Shown here: piece by piece, positions 1 through 6,593 of the stretch | Layout of the letters: every line of letters starts with the position of its first letter | Position numbering within the stretch: position 1 is the first letter of the stretch | The notes under the pieces: generated by a model | What the model saw: only the letters and a program-made list of their open reading frames with translations | Told to the model about the DNA's origin: nothing | The model's database searches: none | Translations under genes and position numbers: made by a program | Assembly (NCBI GenBank): GCA_945901215.1 | Contig: CAMDKE010000008.1 | Span: 1-20,746 of the forward strand | Source of the DNA: Comamonas sp. lk | GTDB lineage: Bacteria; Pseudomonadota; Gammaproteobacteria; Burkholderiales; Burkholderiaceae_C | Reading direction: 5' to 3' | DNA: 20,746 bases

Positions 1-819
1 TGCCGCCGGGCCGCCCCAAGGCAAATCAGCCCCCTCAGGGGGCAGCGCAGTACGCGCAGCGACAAGCGTGGGGGCCATCTCGCCGGCGCCGGGCCGTCCC
101 AAGCTGGCGGGCACCCCCTCGGGGGGCAGCGCAGTACGCGCAGCGACAAGCGTGGGGGCCATCAGATTCCGTGGCATGAAATCCCGGTGCACGTAGACGC
201 TGGGCCACGCCAGGTTCTCGTTGATGATGGCCTCAAAAGCCGCGTCGAGCACCTTGCGCTGCGCGGCGTCCAGCATCAACTGGCGGTGCTGGGCGATGTA
301 CCACTGGGGGAACAGCTCCACTTCGCGGCGCAGCAGTGCGTGGTCGTAGGGCGGCAGCACGCCGGGGCGCGATGCCTTTTGCCATGTAATGAGAATGTCG
401 ACCGCCTGCAAATACAGGTCCAGCGGCGGCGCAGCGGTGGGGTCGATGACCTGCATCATGGTGCGCGCGCCCAGGTCGGTCAGCAGCATGAAACCATGGG
501 CTGCGTGCCAATCGAGGACCTGCGGGGCGCGCAGTTGGGCGTCGTGCAGCAGCTGCGCGACCTGCACAAAGGGAGCGCAGTTTTCCTTCTCAGGTGGGGC
601 GTCCATGATGACCAGGCTCTCGCCGTGGCTGAGGCCTTTTGTGTCAATGCGCAAGTAGCGGCGAAAGCTGGCGTCGGCAGAGGCCAGGCGCAGGCTGGCC
701 GGGTCGAGAAAGAAGCGCTTTTGCAGATCGGCCAACCACGCGTTGAAGTGCGCTTGGCGCGACGGGTCAGCCCAGGGAACGGGCGCCAGGGCAGGGGAAG
801 CGGGGGAATGGGGGCTCAT
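1..819 (-). CDS. amgK: N-acetylmuramate/N-acetylglucosamine kinase AmgK-like phosphotransferase (3' end off window)
   Basis: Kinase of the aminoglycoside-phosphotransferase fold. In Pseudomonas and many betaproteobacteria AmgK phosphorylates the anomeric position of N-acetylmuramic acid or N-acetylglucosamine in a peptidoglycan recycling route that continues with the uridylyltransferase MurU. The frame is open from ATG at 819 to the left edge (273 codons seen). Early residues include LRIDTKG and VIMDAPPEKENCAPF, the nucleotide-binding region typical of this family. The catalytic-loop (Brenner) motif is HRDFMPRN at residues 211-218, with D213 as presumed base and N218 as metal ligand. From residue 221 the frame enters two tandem copies of a dispersed repeat (APTLVAARTALPPEG twice, 28 codons apart) before the expected second metal-binding DFQD motif, which must lie beyond the edge. 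The gene is divergent from lptD with under 50 bases between them, as in other amgK-murU loci. The family call is firm; activity with the insert is unknown. Confidence 0.85.
   Translation of the reverse strand, partial: MSPHSPASPALAPVPWADPSRQAHFNAWLADLQKRFFLDPASLRLASADASFRRYLRIDTKGLSHGESLVIMDAPPEKENCAPFVQVAQLLHDAQLRAPQVLDWHAAHGFMLLTDLGARTMMQVIDPTAAPPLDLYLQAVDILITWQKASRPGVLPPYDHALLRREVELFPQWYIAQHRQLMLDAAQRKVLDAAFEAIINENLAWPSVYVHRDFMPRNLMAPTLVAARTALPPEGVPASLGRPGAGEMAPTLVAARTALPPEGADLPWGGPAA
5..79 (-). repeat. Dispersed REP-like repeat, copy 1 (inside amgK)
   Basis: This is one unit of a GC-rich repeat lying in the amgK reading frame. It contains the perfect palindrome gccccctcagggggc at 29-43, flanked by GCAGCGCAGTACGCGCAGCG and CAAGCGTGGGGGCCAT. 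Bases 38-79 are identical over 42 bases to 122-163. From memory, this type of sequence is scattered between genes in Comamonadaceae; I could not search for other copies. Confidence 0.75.
88..163 (-). repeat. Dispersed REP-like repeat, copy 2 (inside amgK)
   Basis: Second unit of the same element, in the same orientation. It shares 42 identical bases with copy 1 (122-163 versus 38-79) at an 84-base period, exactly 28 codons, so both read in the same frame. The outer half has diverged: its hairpin is ccccc/ggggg around tc at 114-125, and the linker differs by a one-base indel that is compensated so the frame stays open. It begins immediately after the N-L-M of the kinase catalytic loop. Confidence 0.75.
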
Positions 820-864
820 GGATAATCCATTGTCTATCTTTTTGTGTCTGAGCCCTTTACATTC

Positions 865-3225
865 ATGCCCTATTTCGACAACGGCGTCGTTCGGTCGCGC
901 CGCACGCTACAGGCCGGGGGCGCGGGCTTTGCGCTGGTCGGGATCGTGATGCTGGGTCTGGGTGCCTTGGCGCAAGCGCAGGACACTGAGTCGCATCCAA
1001 GCTCAGTACTTCAACCCAGCCCGGAGCAGGCGCGTAGAGCACCGATTTTTTTGCAAGCTGACCGCCTGCAGAGCCAGGCGGACTTGGAGTCTGTTGCCGA
1101 AGGCGACGCCGTGATGCGCAAGGCTGGCACGGTGATTCGCGCCGACCGGCTGGAATACGACCAGGCAAGCGACCAGGCGCGTGCGACGGGCAACGTGCAC
1201 ATCAAACGCAACGGCAACACCTATGAAGGCCCCTACATGGAGCTTAAGGTCGACGCTTTTGAAGGTTTTTTTACGGAACCGCGTTACACGTTCATACAAA
1301 ACGGCTCGCATGGACAGGCCAAGCGCGCTGACTTTATTGACAGCACCCATTTGACGGTCCACCAAGCCAGCTACACCACCTGCAAGCGCAAGCCCGGCCC
1401 CGACTGGGTACCCGACTGGGTGCTGAACGCCGCGCAAATTGACCTGGACAACGACGAGGATATCGGTCAAGCACAAAGCGCCTACCTCAGCTTCAAGGGT
1501 TTTCCCATCATGCATGTGCTTCCGATCAGCTTTCCGCTGTCGGAAAAGCGCAAATCCGGCTTGCTGCCGCCCACGATCGGCCTGGACAACAGCAACGGTC
1601 TGGAGCTGACCGCCCCTTATTACATCGACATTGCACCCAACCGCGACGCCACCGTGACGCCCACGTTCATGACCGCGCGCGGCGTCAACATAGGTACCGA
1701 GTTTCGCTACCTCGAGCCACGCTACGCGGGCTCGGCGCGCTTGAGCTACATGCCACAGGATTTGCTGCGGGGCAGCGACCGCTGGGGCACATCGCTCACC
1801 CACAACGGCAGCGTGGACTCGCCCATCGGGGCTCTGGGCGTGGTCGCCAATATCAACCGGGTCAGCGATAACAACTACTGGCGCGACTTCTCCACCAGCA
1901 GCCCGGTGGTGGCATCGAGCACCCTGGCCGGCGGCACGCAAAGGCTGCTCCCCGCAGACCTGAGTGCCACCTGGGGTCGGGGCGACTTTTCGTCGGCCGT
2001 CAAAGTGCTGAAATGGCAAACGCTGCAAGACGTGACCGCTCCCATCACCCCGCCCTACGATCGTGTGCCCCAGTGGGGCGCCCGCTATGCCCAAAGCAAT
2101 GTGTATGGTCTGGACTGGTCGGTGGATGGCGATTTCACGCAGTTCGAGTCCGACCGCTCGCTCACCCTGCAACCCAATGCGCAGCGCAGCTTTGCCTGGG
2201 CCCAGGCCAGCTATCCGGTGATCGGGCCGGCCGGGTTTTTTACGCCCAAGCTGCAATTACACACCGCCAGTTACGCGTTTGACGCCATCTACAAAGGCAC
2301 CCAAAGCGCCACCAGCACGGTGCCCACCTTCAGTTTGGACACCGGTTTGGTGTTTGAGCGCCAAACACAGGTCTTGGGGCAGTCGGTGCTGCAGACCCTG
2401 GAGCCGCGGGTCTTTTATGTCTACTCGCCCTTTGTCGACCAGTCTGGGCTGCCCAATTACGACACTGGCGCCAACGACTTCAACTTTGCGACCATCTACA
2501 CCGAAAACGCCTACGTGGGGCACGACAAGATTTCCGACAACAACCTGCTCACGCTGGGCCTGACGACACGGTATTTGGATGACGCCAGTGGCGCGCAATT
2601 GGGGAGTTTTGGCGTCGCACAGCGTCTACGCATCCAAGAGCAGCAAGTCACCGGTGCGGCGGCCGGTTTGAGCGACATTTTGCTGGGTGCGGCATTGAAT
2701 ATCGACAGCCATTGGGTGCTGGACTCGACGGTGCAATACAACAACAAGGCCAACGCATCAGAGCGCGCCGTTATCGGCGCGCGCTACAACCCGGGCAACT
2801 ACCGCGTGCTTAACCTGGCGTACCGGTTTCAGCGACAGCAAAGTGAGCAAATCGACACCAGCTGGCAGTGGCCCTTGAATGATTTTTGGGGCGACCGGGG
2901 CAGCGACTTGGGCGCCGGCAGCGGCCAAGGAGAGGGCCGCTACTACGGCATCGGTCGACTGAACTACAGCCTGACCGAAGGGCGACTGGTCAACACCGTA
3001 TTGGGGCTCGAGTACGATGCAGGCTGCTGGATTTCCCGTGTGGTGTTGGAGCGGGTTCAGACCAGCGCCGACAGCGCGACCGCACGTTTGATGTTTCAGC
3101 TGGAGTTCGTCGGATTTACCCGCCTTGGTCTGAGCCCCCAACAGACCCTGACTTCCAATATTTCCCGCTACCAAAACCTGCGCGACAAGGGCAGCTCAGC
3201 CAGTCGATTCAACAATTACGATTAA
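865..3225 (+). CDS. lptD: LPS-assembly protein LptD
   Basis: Outer-membrane beta-barrel that, with LptE, inserts lipopolysaccharide into the outer leaflet. The product is 786 residues, normal for the family. The N-terminus has a basic RSRR stretch, a hydrophobic segment and an ALAQAQ-type signal peptidase site. A periplasmic OstA/LptA-like jelly-roll follows (about 55-175: FLQADRLQSQ, IRADRLEYDQ), then a long barrel ending SRFNNYD. Only two cysteines remain, C173 (TTCKRKPGPDW) and C721 (DAGCWISRVV). E. coli has four, so a single interdomain disulfide is expected. I chose ATG 865 because it fits the signal peptide and a GATAAT box at 821-826 could be a -10 for it. A GTG at 844 in the same frame would add seven residues. 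No Shine-Dalgarno is clear for either. surA follows after 5 bases. Confidence 0.93.
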   Translation: MPYFDNGVVRSRRTLQAGGAGFALVGIVMLGLGALAQAQDTESHPSSVLQPSPEQARRAPIFLQADRLQSQADLESVAEGDAVMRKAGTVIRADRLEYDQASDQARATGNVHIKRNGNTYEGPYMELKVDAFEGFFTEPRYTFIQNGSHGQAKRADFIDSTHLTVHQASYTTCKRKPGPDWVPDWVLNAAQIDLDNDEDIGQAQSAYLSFKGFPIMHVLPISFPLSEKRKSGLLPPTIGLDNSNGLELTAPYYIDIAPNRDATVTPTFMTARGVNIGTEFRYLEPRYAGSARLSYMPQDLLRGSDRWGTSLTHNGSVDSPIGALGVVANINRVSDNNYWRDFSTSSPVVASSTLAGGTQRLLPADLSATWGRGDFSSAVKVLKWQTLQDVTAPITPPYDRVPQWGARYAQSNVYGLDWSVDGDFTQFESDRSLTLQPNAQRSFAWAQASYPVIGPAGFFTPKLQLHTASYAFDAIYKGTQSATSTVPTFSLDTGLVFERQTQVLGQSVLQTLEPRVFYVYSPFVDQSGLPNYDTGANDFNFATIYTENAYVGHDKISDNNLLTLGLTTRYLDDASGAQLGSFGVAQRLRIQEQQVTGAAAGLSDILLGAALNIDSHWVLDSTVQYNNKANASERAVIGARYNPGNYRVLNLAYRFQRQQSEQIDTSWQWPLNDFWGDRGSDLGAGSGQGEGRYYGIGRLNYSLTEGRLVNTVLGLEYDAGCWISRVVLERVQTSADSATARLMFQLEFVGFTRLGLSPQQTLTSNISRYQNLRDKGSSASRFNNYD

Positions 3226-3230
3226 GCACC

Positions 3231-4532
3231 ATGAACCTGTTTTTTGGGGCTATTGCCCTTTTCGCCCTGTCGTTAGGGGCCGCCACCGGCGCAGTGGCGC
3301 AAACCGAGACCTCGGGAGACTTCATTGTGGCCCTGGTGAATTCGGAGCCCATTACCAATGCCGAACTCGATCTGCAGATCAAACAACTGGTGGAGCAGCG
3401 CACCCAACAAGGCGCGCCTCTGGCGCCAGCGGCCGAACTGCGCGCCGGCGTGCTCGAGCGCATGGTCCATGAGCGTGTGCAGTTGCAACTGGCGCGTGAT
3501 ACCGGCGTACGGGCCGATGCGGCAGCCATCGACCAAGCCGAACTCAATTTGGCAACCCAAAACCAAATGGATGTAGCCCAATTTCGCCAGGCATTAGAAA
3601 AGCGCGGCGTCGCACTAAGCACCTTGCGCGGCCAACTGCGCGACCAAATTTTGCTCAGCCGCCTGCACGAGCGCGAAGTCGAATCGCGCGTGCGCATCAC
3701 GGACGTGGAGGTCAACAACGCCTGGCTGGCGCGCCAAGCGGCCATCGACGACCCCTTGGCCCAAGAAATCAACTTGGCACAGATTCTCATCGCGCTACCC
3801 GAAAACCCCACGCCCGCCCAGGTGGCCCAGGCACAAACCACCGCACAGCAGGTGGCGGCGCGGGTGCGAAGCGGTGAGGCCTTTGAAGCACTGGTGCAAC
3901 AGCTCTCGGCGGCAGACCGCAAAAACGGCGGCCAACTGGGTTTGCGCCGCGCCGACCGCTACCCGCCGAGCTTTGTCACCGCCACCCGGACCTTGCCCGT
4001 GGGCGCGGTATCAGACTGGGTTCGATCCGACGCCGGGTTTCATCTGCTCAAGGTGGTCGATCGCCGCGCACCCGAGCTGGTGCAAAGCGTCACGCAAACG
4101 CGGGCACGCCATATTTTGTTGCGCCCCGGTGCGCAACTCAGCCAAGCCCAGGCCCTGGCACGTCTGGCGGCCGAGCGGGACAAGATCCTGGGTGGACGCA
4201 GCGCGTTTGAGGCGGTTGCGCGCGATATCTCGCAAGACGGCAGCGCCGCCCAAGGCGGTGATTTGGGCTGGGCCACACCGGGCATGTACGTGCCAGAGTT
4301 TGAGCAGGTGCTCGATCGCCTCAAGCCCGGTGAAATCAGCCCACCCACGGTGTCACGTTTTGGCGTGCACCTGATGCAAGTGCTAGAGCGCCGACGTGTC
4401 GATCTGACCGCGGCGCAGGTGCGCGAAGGCCTGCGCAATGAGCTGCGCGCCAAACGCACCGAAGAAGCCTATGCAGCCTGGGAGCGCGACCTGCGGGCGC
4501 GCGCCTTTGTCGAAATCCGCGAGCCGCGCTGA
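3231..4532 (+). CDS. surA: Periplasmic chaperone/peptidyl-prolyl isomerase SurA
   Basis: Periplasmic folding factor for outer-membrane proteins, including LptD encoded just upstream. The product is 433 residues, usual for SurA. It starts with a signal peptide (MNLFFGAIALFALSL, cleavage near AVAQ). A SurA N-terminal chaperone domain follows (about 25-170: VALVNSEPITNAELD). Then come two parvulin-type PPIase domains: the first at about 179-280 (EINLAQILIALP) is the more diverged, the second at about 290-389 (TRARHILLRP, GGDLGWATPGMYVPEFE) keeps the canonical motifs. A C-terminal helix re-joins the chaperone core. ATG 3231 lies 5 bases after the lptD stop. The frame is open upstream to 2886 inside lptD, but the signal peptide fixes this start. 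Almost certainly co-transcribed with lptD. Confidence 0.94.
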   Translation: MNLFFGAIALFALSLGAATGAVAQTETSGDFIVALVNSEPITNAELDLQIKQLVEQRTQQGAPLAPAAELRAGVLERMVHERVQLQLARDTGVRADAAAIDQAELNLATQNQMDVAQFRQALEKRGVALSTLRGQLRDQILLSRLHEREVESRVRITDVEVNNAWLARQAAIDDPLAQEINLAQILIALPENPTPAQVAQAQTTAQQVAARVRSGEAFEALVQQLSAADRKNGGQLGLRRADRYPPSFVTATRTLPVGAVSDWVRSDAGFHLLKVVDRRAPELVQSVTQTRARHILLRPGAQLSQAQALARLAAERDKILGGRSAFEAVARDISQDGSAAQGGDLGWATPGMYVPEFEQVLDRLKPGEISPPTVSRFGVHLMQVLERRRVDLTAAQVREGLRNELRAKRTEEAYAAWERDLRARAFVEIREPR

Positions 4533-4586
4533 TACAGGCGGCTGGCTTGGCGGCCAGCGCGACCGCACTACCGTTTCTGGAATTTC

Positions 4587-5366
4587 ATGCAACACATTGC
4601 GCGCAAGCGGTTTGGACAGCACTTTTTGTCCGATGGCGGCATCATCGATGCCATCGTGGACGCGGTTGCCCCGGTACCCGGCCAGCATGTAGTGGAGATC
4701 GGCCCTGGCCTGGCCGCGCTGACCCAGCCCCTGGCAGAACGCCTAGGTGCCTTGACGGTGATCGAGCTCGACCGCGACCTGGCACAGCGCCTGCGCGCGC
4801 ACCCCCAGTTGCGGGTGATCGAGTCCGACGTGCTGCGCGTGGACTTTGGCGAGTTGGCATCCCAACCCTGGCCGGGTGGTTCGACGGCCACTGCGCAAAG
4901 AATGCGGATTGTCGGCAACTTGCCCTACAACATCTCCACTCCCATTCTTTTTCACCTCCTGGAGTCTGTGAACCTGGTGCAAGACCAGCATTTCATGCTC
5001 CAAAAGGAAGTAGTTGACCGCATGGTGGCCGCGCCCGATACGTCGGACTTCAGCCGCCTGAGCGTGATGCTGCAATGGCGCTACGCCATGGAAGACGTGT
5101 TGTTTGTGCCACCGCAGAGCTTTGAGCCGCCCCCGCGTGTGGACAGTGCCGTGGTGCGGATGGTGCCGCTAGATGCACCGCCATTGCTTGATGTGGCGCT
5201 GTTCAGCGAGCTGGTACAAGTGGCCTTCAGCCAGAGGCGCAAACTCATTCGCCACACCCTGGGGCGATGGCTGGAAGCGCGTAGCTTTGGTGGTAGTTTT
5301 GACCTGCAACGCCGCGCGCAAGAAATCCCGGTAGCTGAGTTTGTGGCTTTGGTCCAGCAGCTATGA
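4587..5366 (+). CDS. rsmA: 16S rRNA dimethyladenosine transferase RsmA (KsgA)
   Basis: Methylates two adjacent adenines in the 3'-terminal helix of 16S rRNA using S-adenosylmethionine, a late step of small-subunit assembly. At 259 residues it has normal length. The N-terminus RKRFGQHFL is a family hallmark. The SAM-binding motif I is EIGPGLAALT (37-46), the acidic motif II is VIELDRDL, and the catalytic motif IV is NLPYN (111-115). The C-terminal RNA-binding part has QSFEPPPRVDSAVVRM and FSQRRKLIRHTL. It starts 54 bases after surA on the same strand, so it probably belongs to the lptD-surA unit. In E. coli pdxA sits between surA and this gene; it is absent here. Confidence 0.96.
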   Translation: MQHIARKRFGQHFLSDGGIIDAIVDAVAPVPGQHVVEIGPGLAALTQPLAERLGALTVIELDRDLAQRLRAHPQLRVIESDVLRVDFGELASQPWPGGSTATAQRMRIVGNLPYNISTPILFHLLESVNLVQDQHFMLQKEVVDRMVAAPDTSDFSRLSVMLQWRYAMEDVLFVPPQSFEPPPRVDSAVVRMVPLDAPPLLDVALFSELVQVAFSQRRKLIRHTLGRWLEARSFGGSFDLQRRAQEIPVAEFVALVQQL

Positions 5367-5412
5367 ATCGGCGCCCCATACGCGGTGTTCAGGATGGTTC
5401 GCGGGTCTGGTT

Positions 5413-5470
5413 GGCTAAAGCTGCCTGGCTGCGTTCGCGCCCAAAATTGGCTTCCCTCTGGTCTTTAGCC
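5413..5470. repeat. Short inverted repeat downstream of rsmA
   Basis: GGCTAAAG (5413-5420) and CTTTAGCC (5463-5470) are exact reverse complements separated by 42 bases, in the 152-base gap between rsmA and the convergent dehydrogenase. There is no T-run after the second arm, so an intrinsic terminator is not clearly supported. It could be a weak bidirectional terminator or a remnant; nothing else is recognisable in the gap. Confidence 0.3.
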
Positions 5471-5518
5471 GAGGCATATTGCACCGGCTAGGGCTGCGCC
5501 TGGGAACCACGACAGCGG

Positions 5519-6253
5519 CTAGATCGTCCAGCCGCCGTCGATCGCAATCGCCTGGCCGGTGATGAAGGCGGCTGCGGGGCTGCAAAGAAAGCGCGCCAAT
5601 GCACCGACTTCATCGGCCGTTCCCAGCCGCCCCATCGGCTGCCGCGCAACAAATGCCGCACGCACTGCAGCAAAGTCGCCCCCTTTAGCCTCCATGCGCT
5701 GGTGCAGGCTCGGCGTGTCAACCGTTCCGGGGCAGATGCAGTTGGCACGGATGCCGTCCGCTACGAAATCGGCTGCAACCGATTTCGAAAGCCCGATCAA
5801 CGCAGCTTTGGTCGCGCCATAGACGGCACGGCGCGGCACACCCTTGACCGAGCTGGCGACCGATGAGATATACACAAGGCCGCCGCTTCTGGCACTCAGC
5901 ATGCCCGGCAGCACGGCGCGGGTGATGTGAAAAGCGGACCGCAAATTCAAGTCGACCGCAAAGTCGAAGGCTTCATCGTCCACCTCGAGTACGGTGCCGT
6001 CATGCACAAAACCTGCACAGTGGACCACTGCATCCCAAACCTCTTTTCCCGCCAGCGCCTGCACCGCGGCGGCGTCTGTTACATCGAGTCTTTTGGTCAC
6101 CATGCCAAGTGCCTCAAGATCGGCCAGCGCGTCGACGTTCAGATCGGTCGCTGTCACAAAGGCTCCCGCTGAAAGACAGGCCAATGCGGTGGCGCGTCCG
6201 ATGCCTTGCGCCGCAGCGGTTACGAGGATTCGCTTTCCTACAAGCTCAGTCAT
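5519..6253 (-). CDS. Short-chain dehydrogenase/reductase, BDH2 (DHRS6)-like
   Basis: Classical NAD-dependent SDR of 244 residues. The dinucleotide-binding motif is T-A-A-A-Q-G-I-G (12-19), and D37 after the second strand indicates NAD rather than NADP. Catalytic Y145 and K149 lie in YGATK, with the partner serine in SSVASS (130-135). Stretches such as SSVASSVKGV, CPGTVDTPSL and the ending IDGGW closely recall human BDH2/DHRS6. Bacterial relatives oxidise small hydroxy-acids, for example 2-keto-3-deoxy-sugar-acid dehydrogenases. Arginines R142, R186 and R204 fall where BDH2 has arginines proposed to hold a substrate carboxylate. A good ribosome site (AAGGGG, 6262-6267) precedes the ATG. It is divergent from the amidase across a 340-base control region, which suggests shared regulation. 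The substrate is unknown. Confidence 0.85.
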   Translation of the reverse strand: MTELVGKRILVTAAAQGIGRATALACLSAGAFVTATDLNVDALADLEALGMVTKRLDVTDAAAVQALAGKEVWDAVVHCAGFVHDGTVLEVDDEAFDFAVDLNLRSAFHITRAVLPGMLSARSGGLVYISSVASSVKGVPRRAVYGATKAALIGLSKSVAADFVADGIRANCICPGTVDTPSLHQRMEAKGGDFAAVRAAFVARQPMGRLGTADEVGALARFLCSPAAAFITGQAIAIDGGWTI

Positions 6254-6593
6254 TTGCTGTACCCCTTAAGGCTAGACGATCAATTAATGGTGCGTTGACA
6301 CAGTTCCTGGTTTGCCCGAAAGCGAGACAATTAGGAGCCGTGGTGGTAGATTTTGTTCGAACAGGGTCTAAATGTCACAAAATACCTCCAATCAGGTGAA
6401 TATTGATTTCTCGCCTAACCGAGAGGCGACCCGGCCGATCAAATCCCATCAATTTCACCAGGATGCCCATCACCTAAGGTTTCAAATTGATTCACCGCAC
6501 GTCCGATTTACGAAACATACCGTCTGTGGTCGTATCTTCTTAGCTTAGACCGTTCACACATCCCTATACGCCCTTTAATTCAGGAGTCAAACA
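6254..6593. promoter_or_regulatory. Divergent control region between SDR and amidase genes
   Basis: A non-coding stretch of 340 bases, more A/T-rich than the flanking genes. It holds a perfect 10-base palindrome TGTTCGAACA (6354-6363). It also has several GGTGA-containing elements: GGTGAATATTGATTT on plus at 6395-6409, and on minus GGTGAAATTGAT (6448-6459), GGTGATG (6468-6474) and GGTGAATCAATTTG (6483-6496). These look like binding sites for a regulator, but I cannot assign one. Ribosome sites at both ends are clear: AGGAG at 6582-6586 for the amidase and AAGGGG on minus for the SDR. No open frame in it looks coding. Confidence 0.5.

Noticed and set aside
1..163. CRISPR-like appearance of the two repeats at the left edge
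   Set aside because: Only two units, spaced by diverged repeat sequence rather than unique spacers, and lying inside a reading frame.
187..825. Open frame of 212 codons on plus
   Set aside because: It is antisense to the well-supported amgK frame, which carries the Brenner motif and other kinase features.
1003..2256. Long open frame of 417 codons on the minus strand inside lptD
   Set aside because: It lies wholly opposite lptD, has no recognisable domain and has the H/R/G-rich makeup of a shadow of a GC-rich gene.
2886..3230. Upstream extension of the surA frame
   Set aside because: It lies within lptD in another frame, and the SurA signal peptide begins at 3231.
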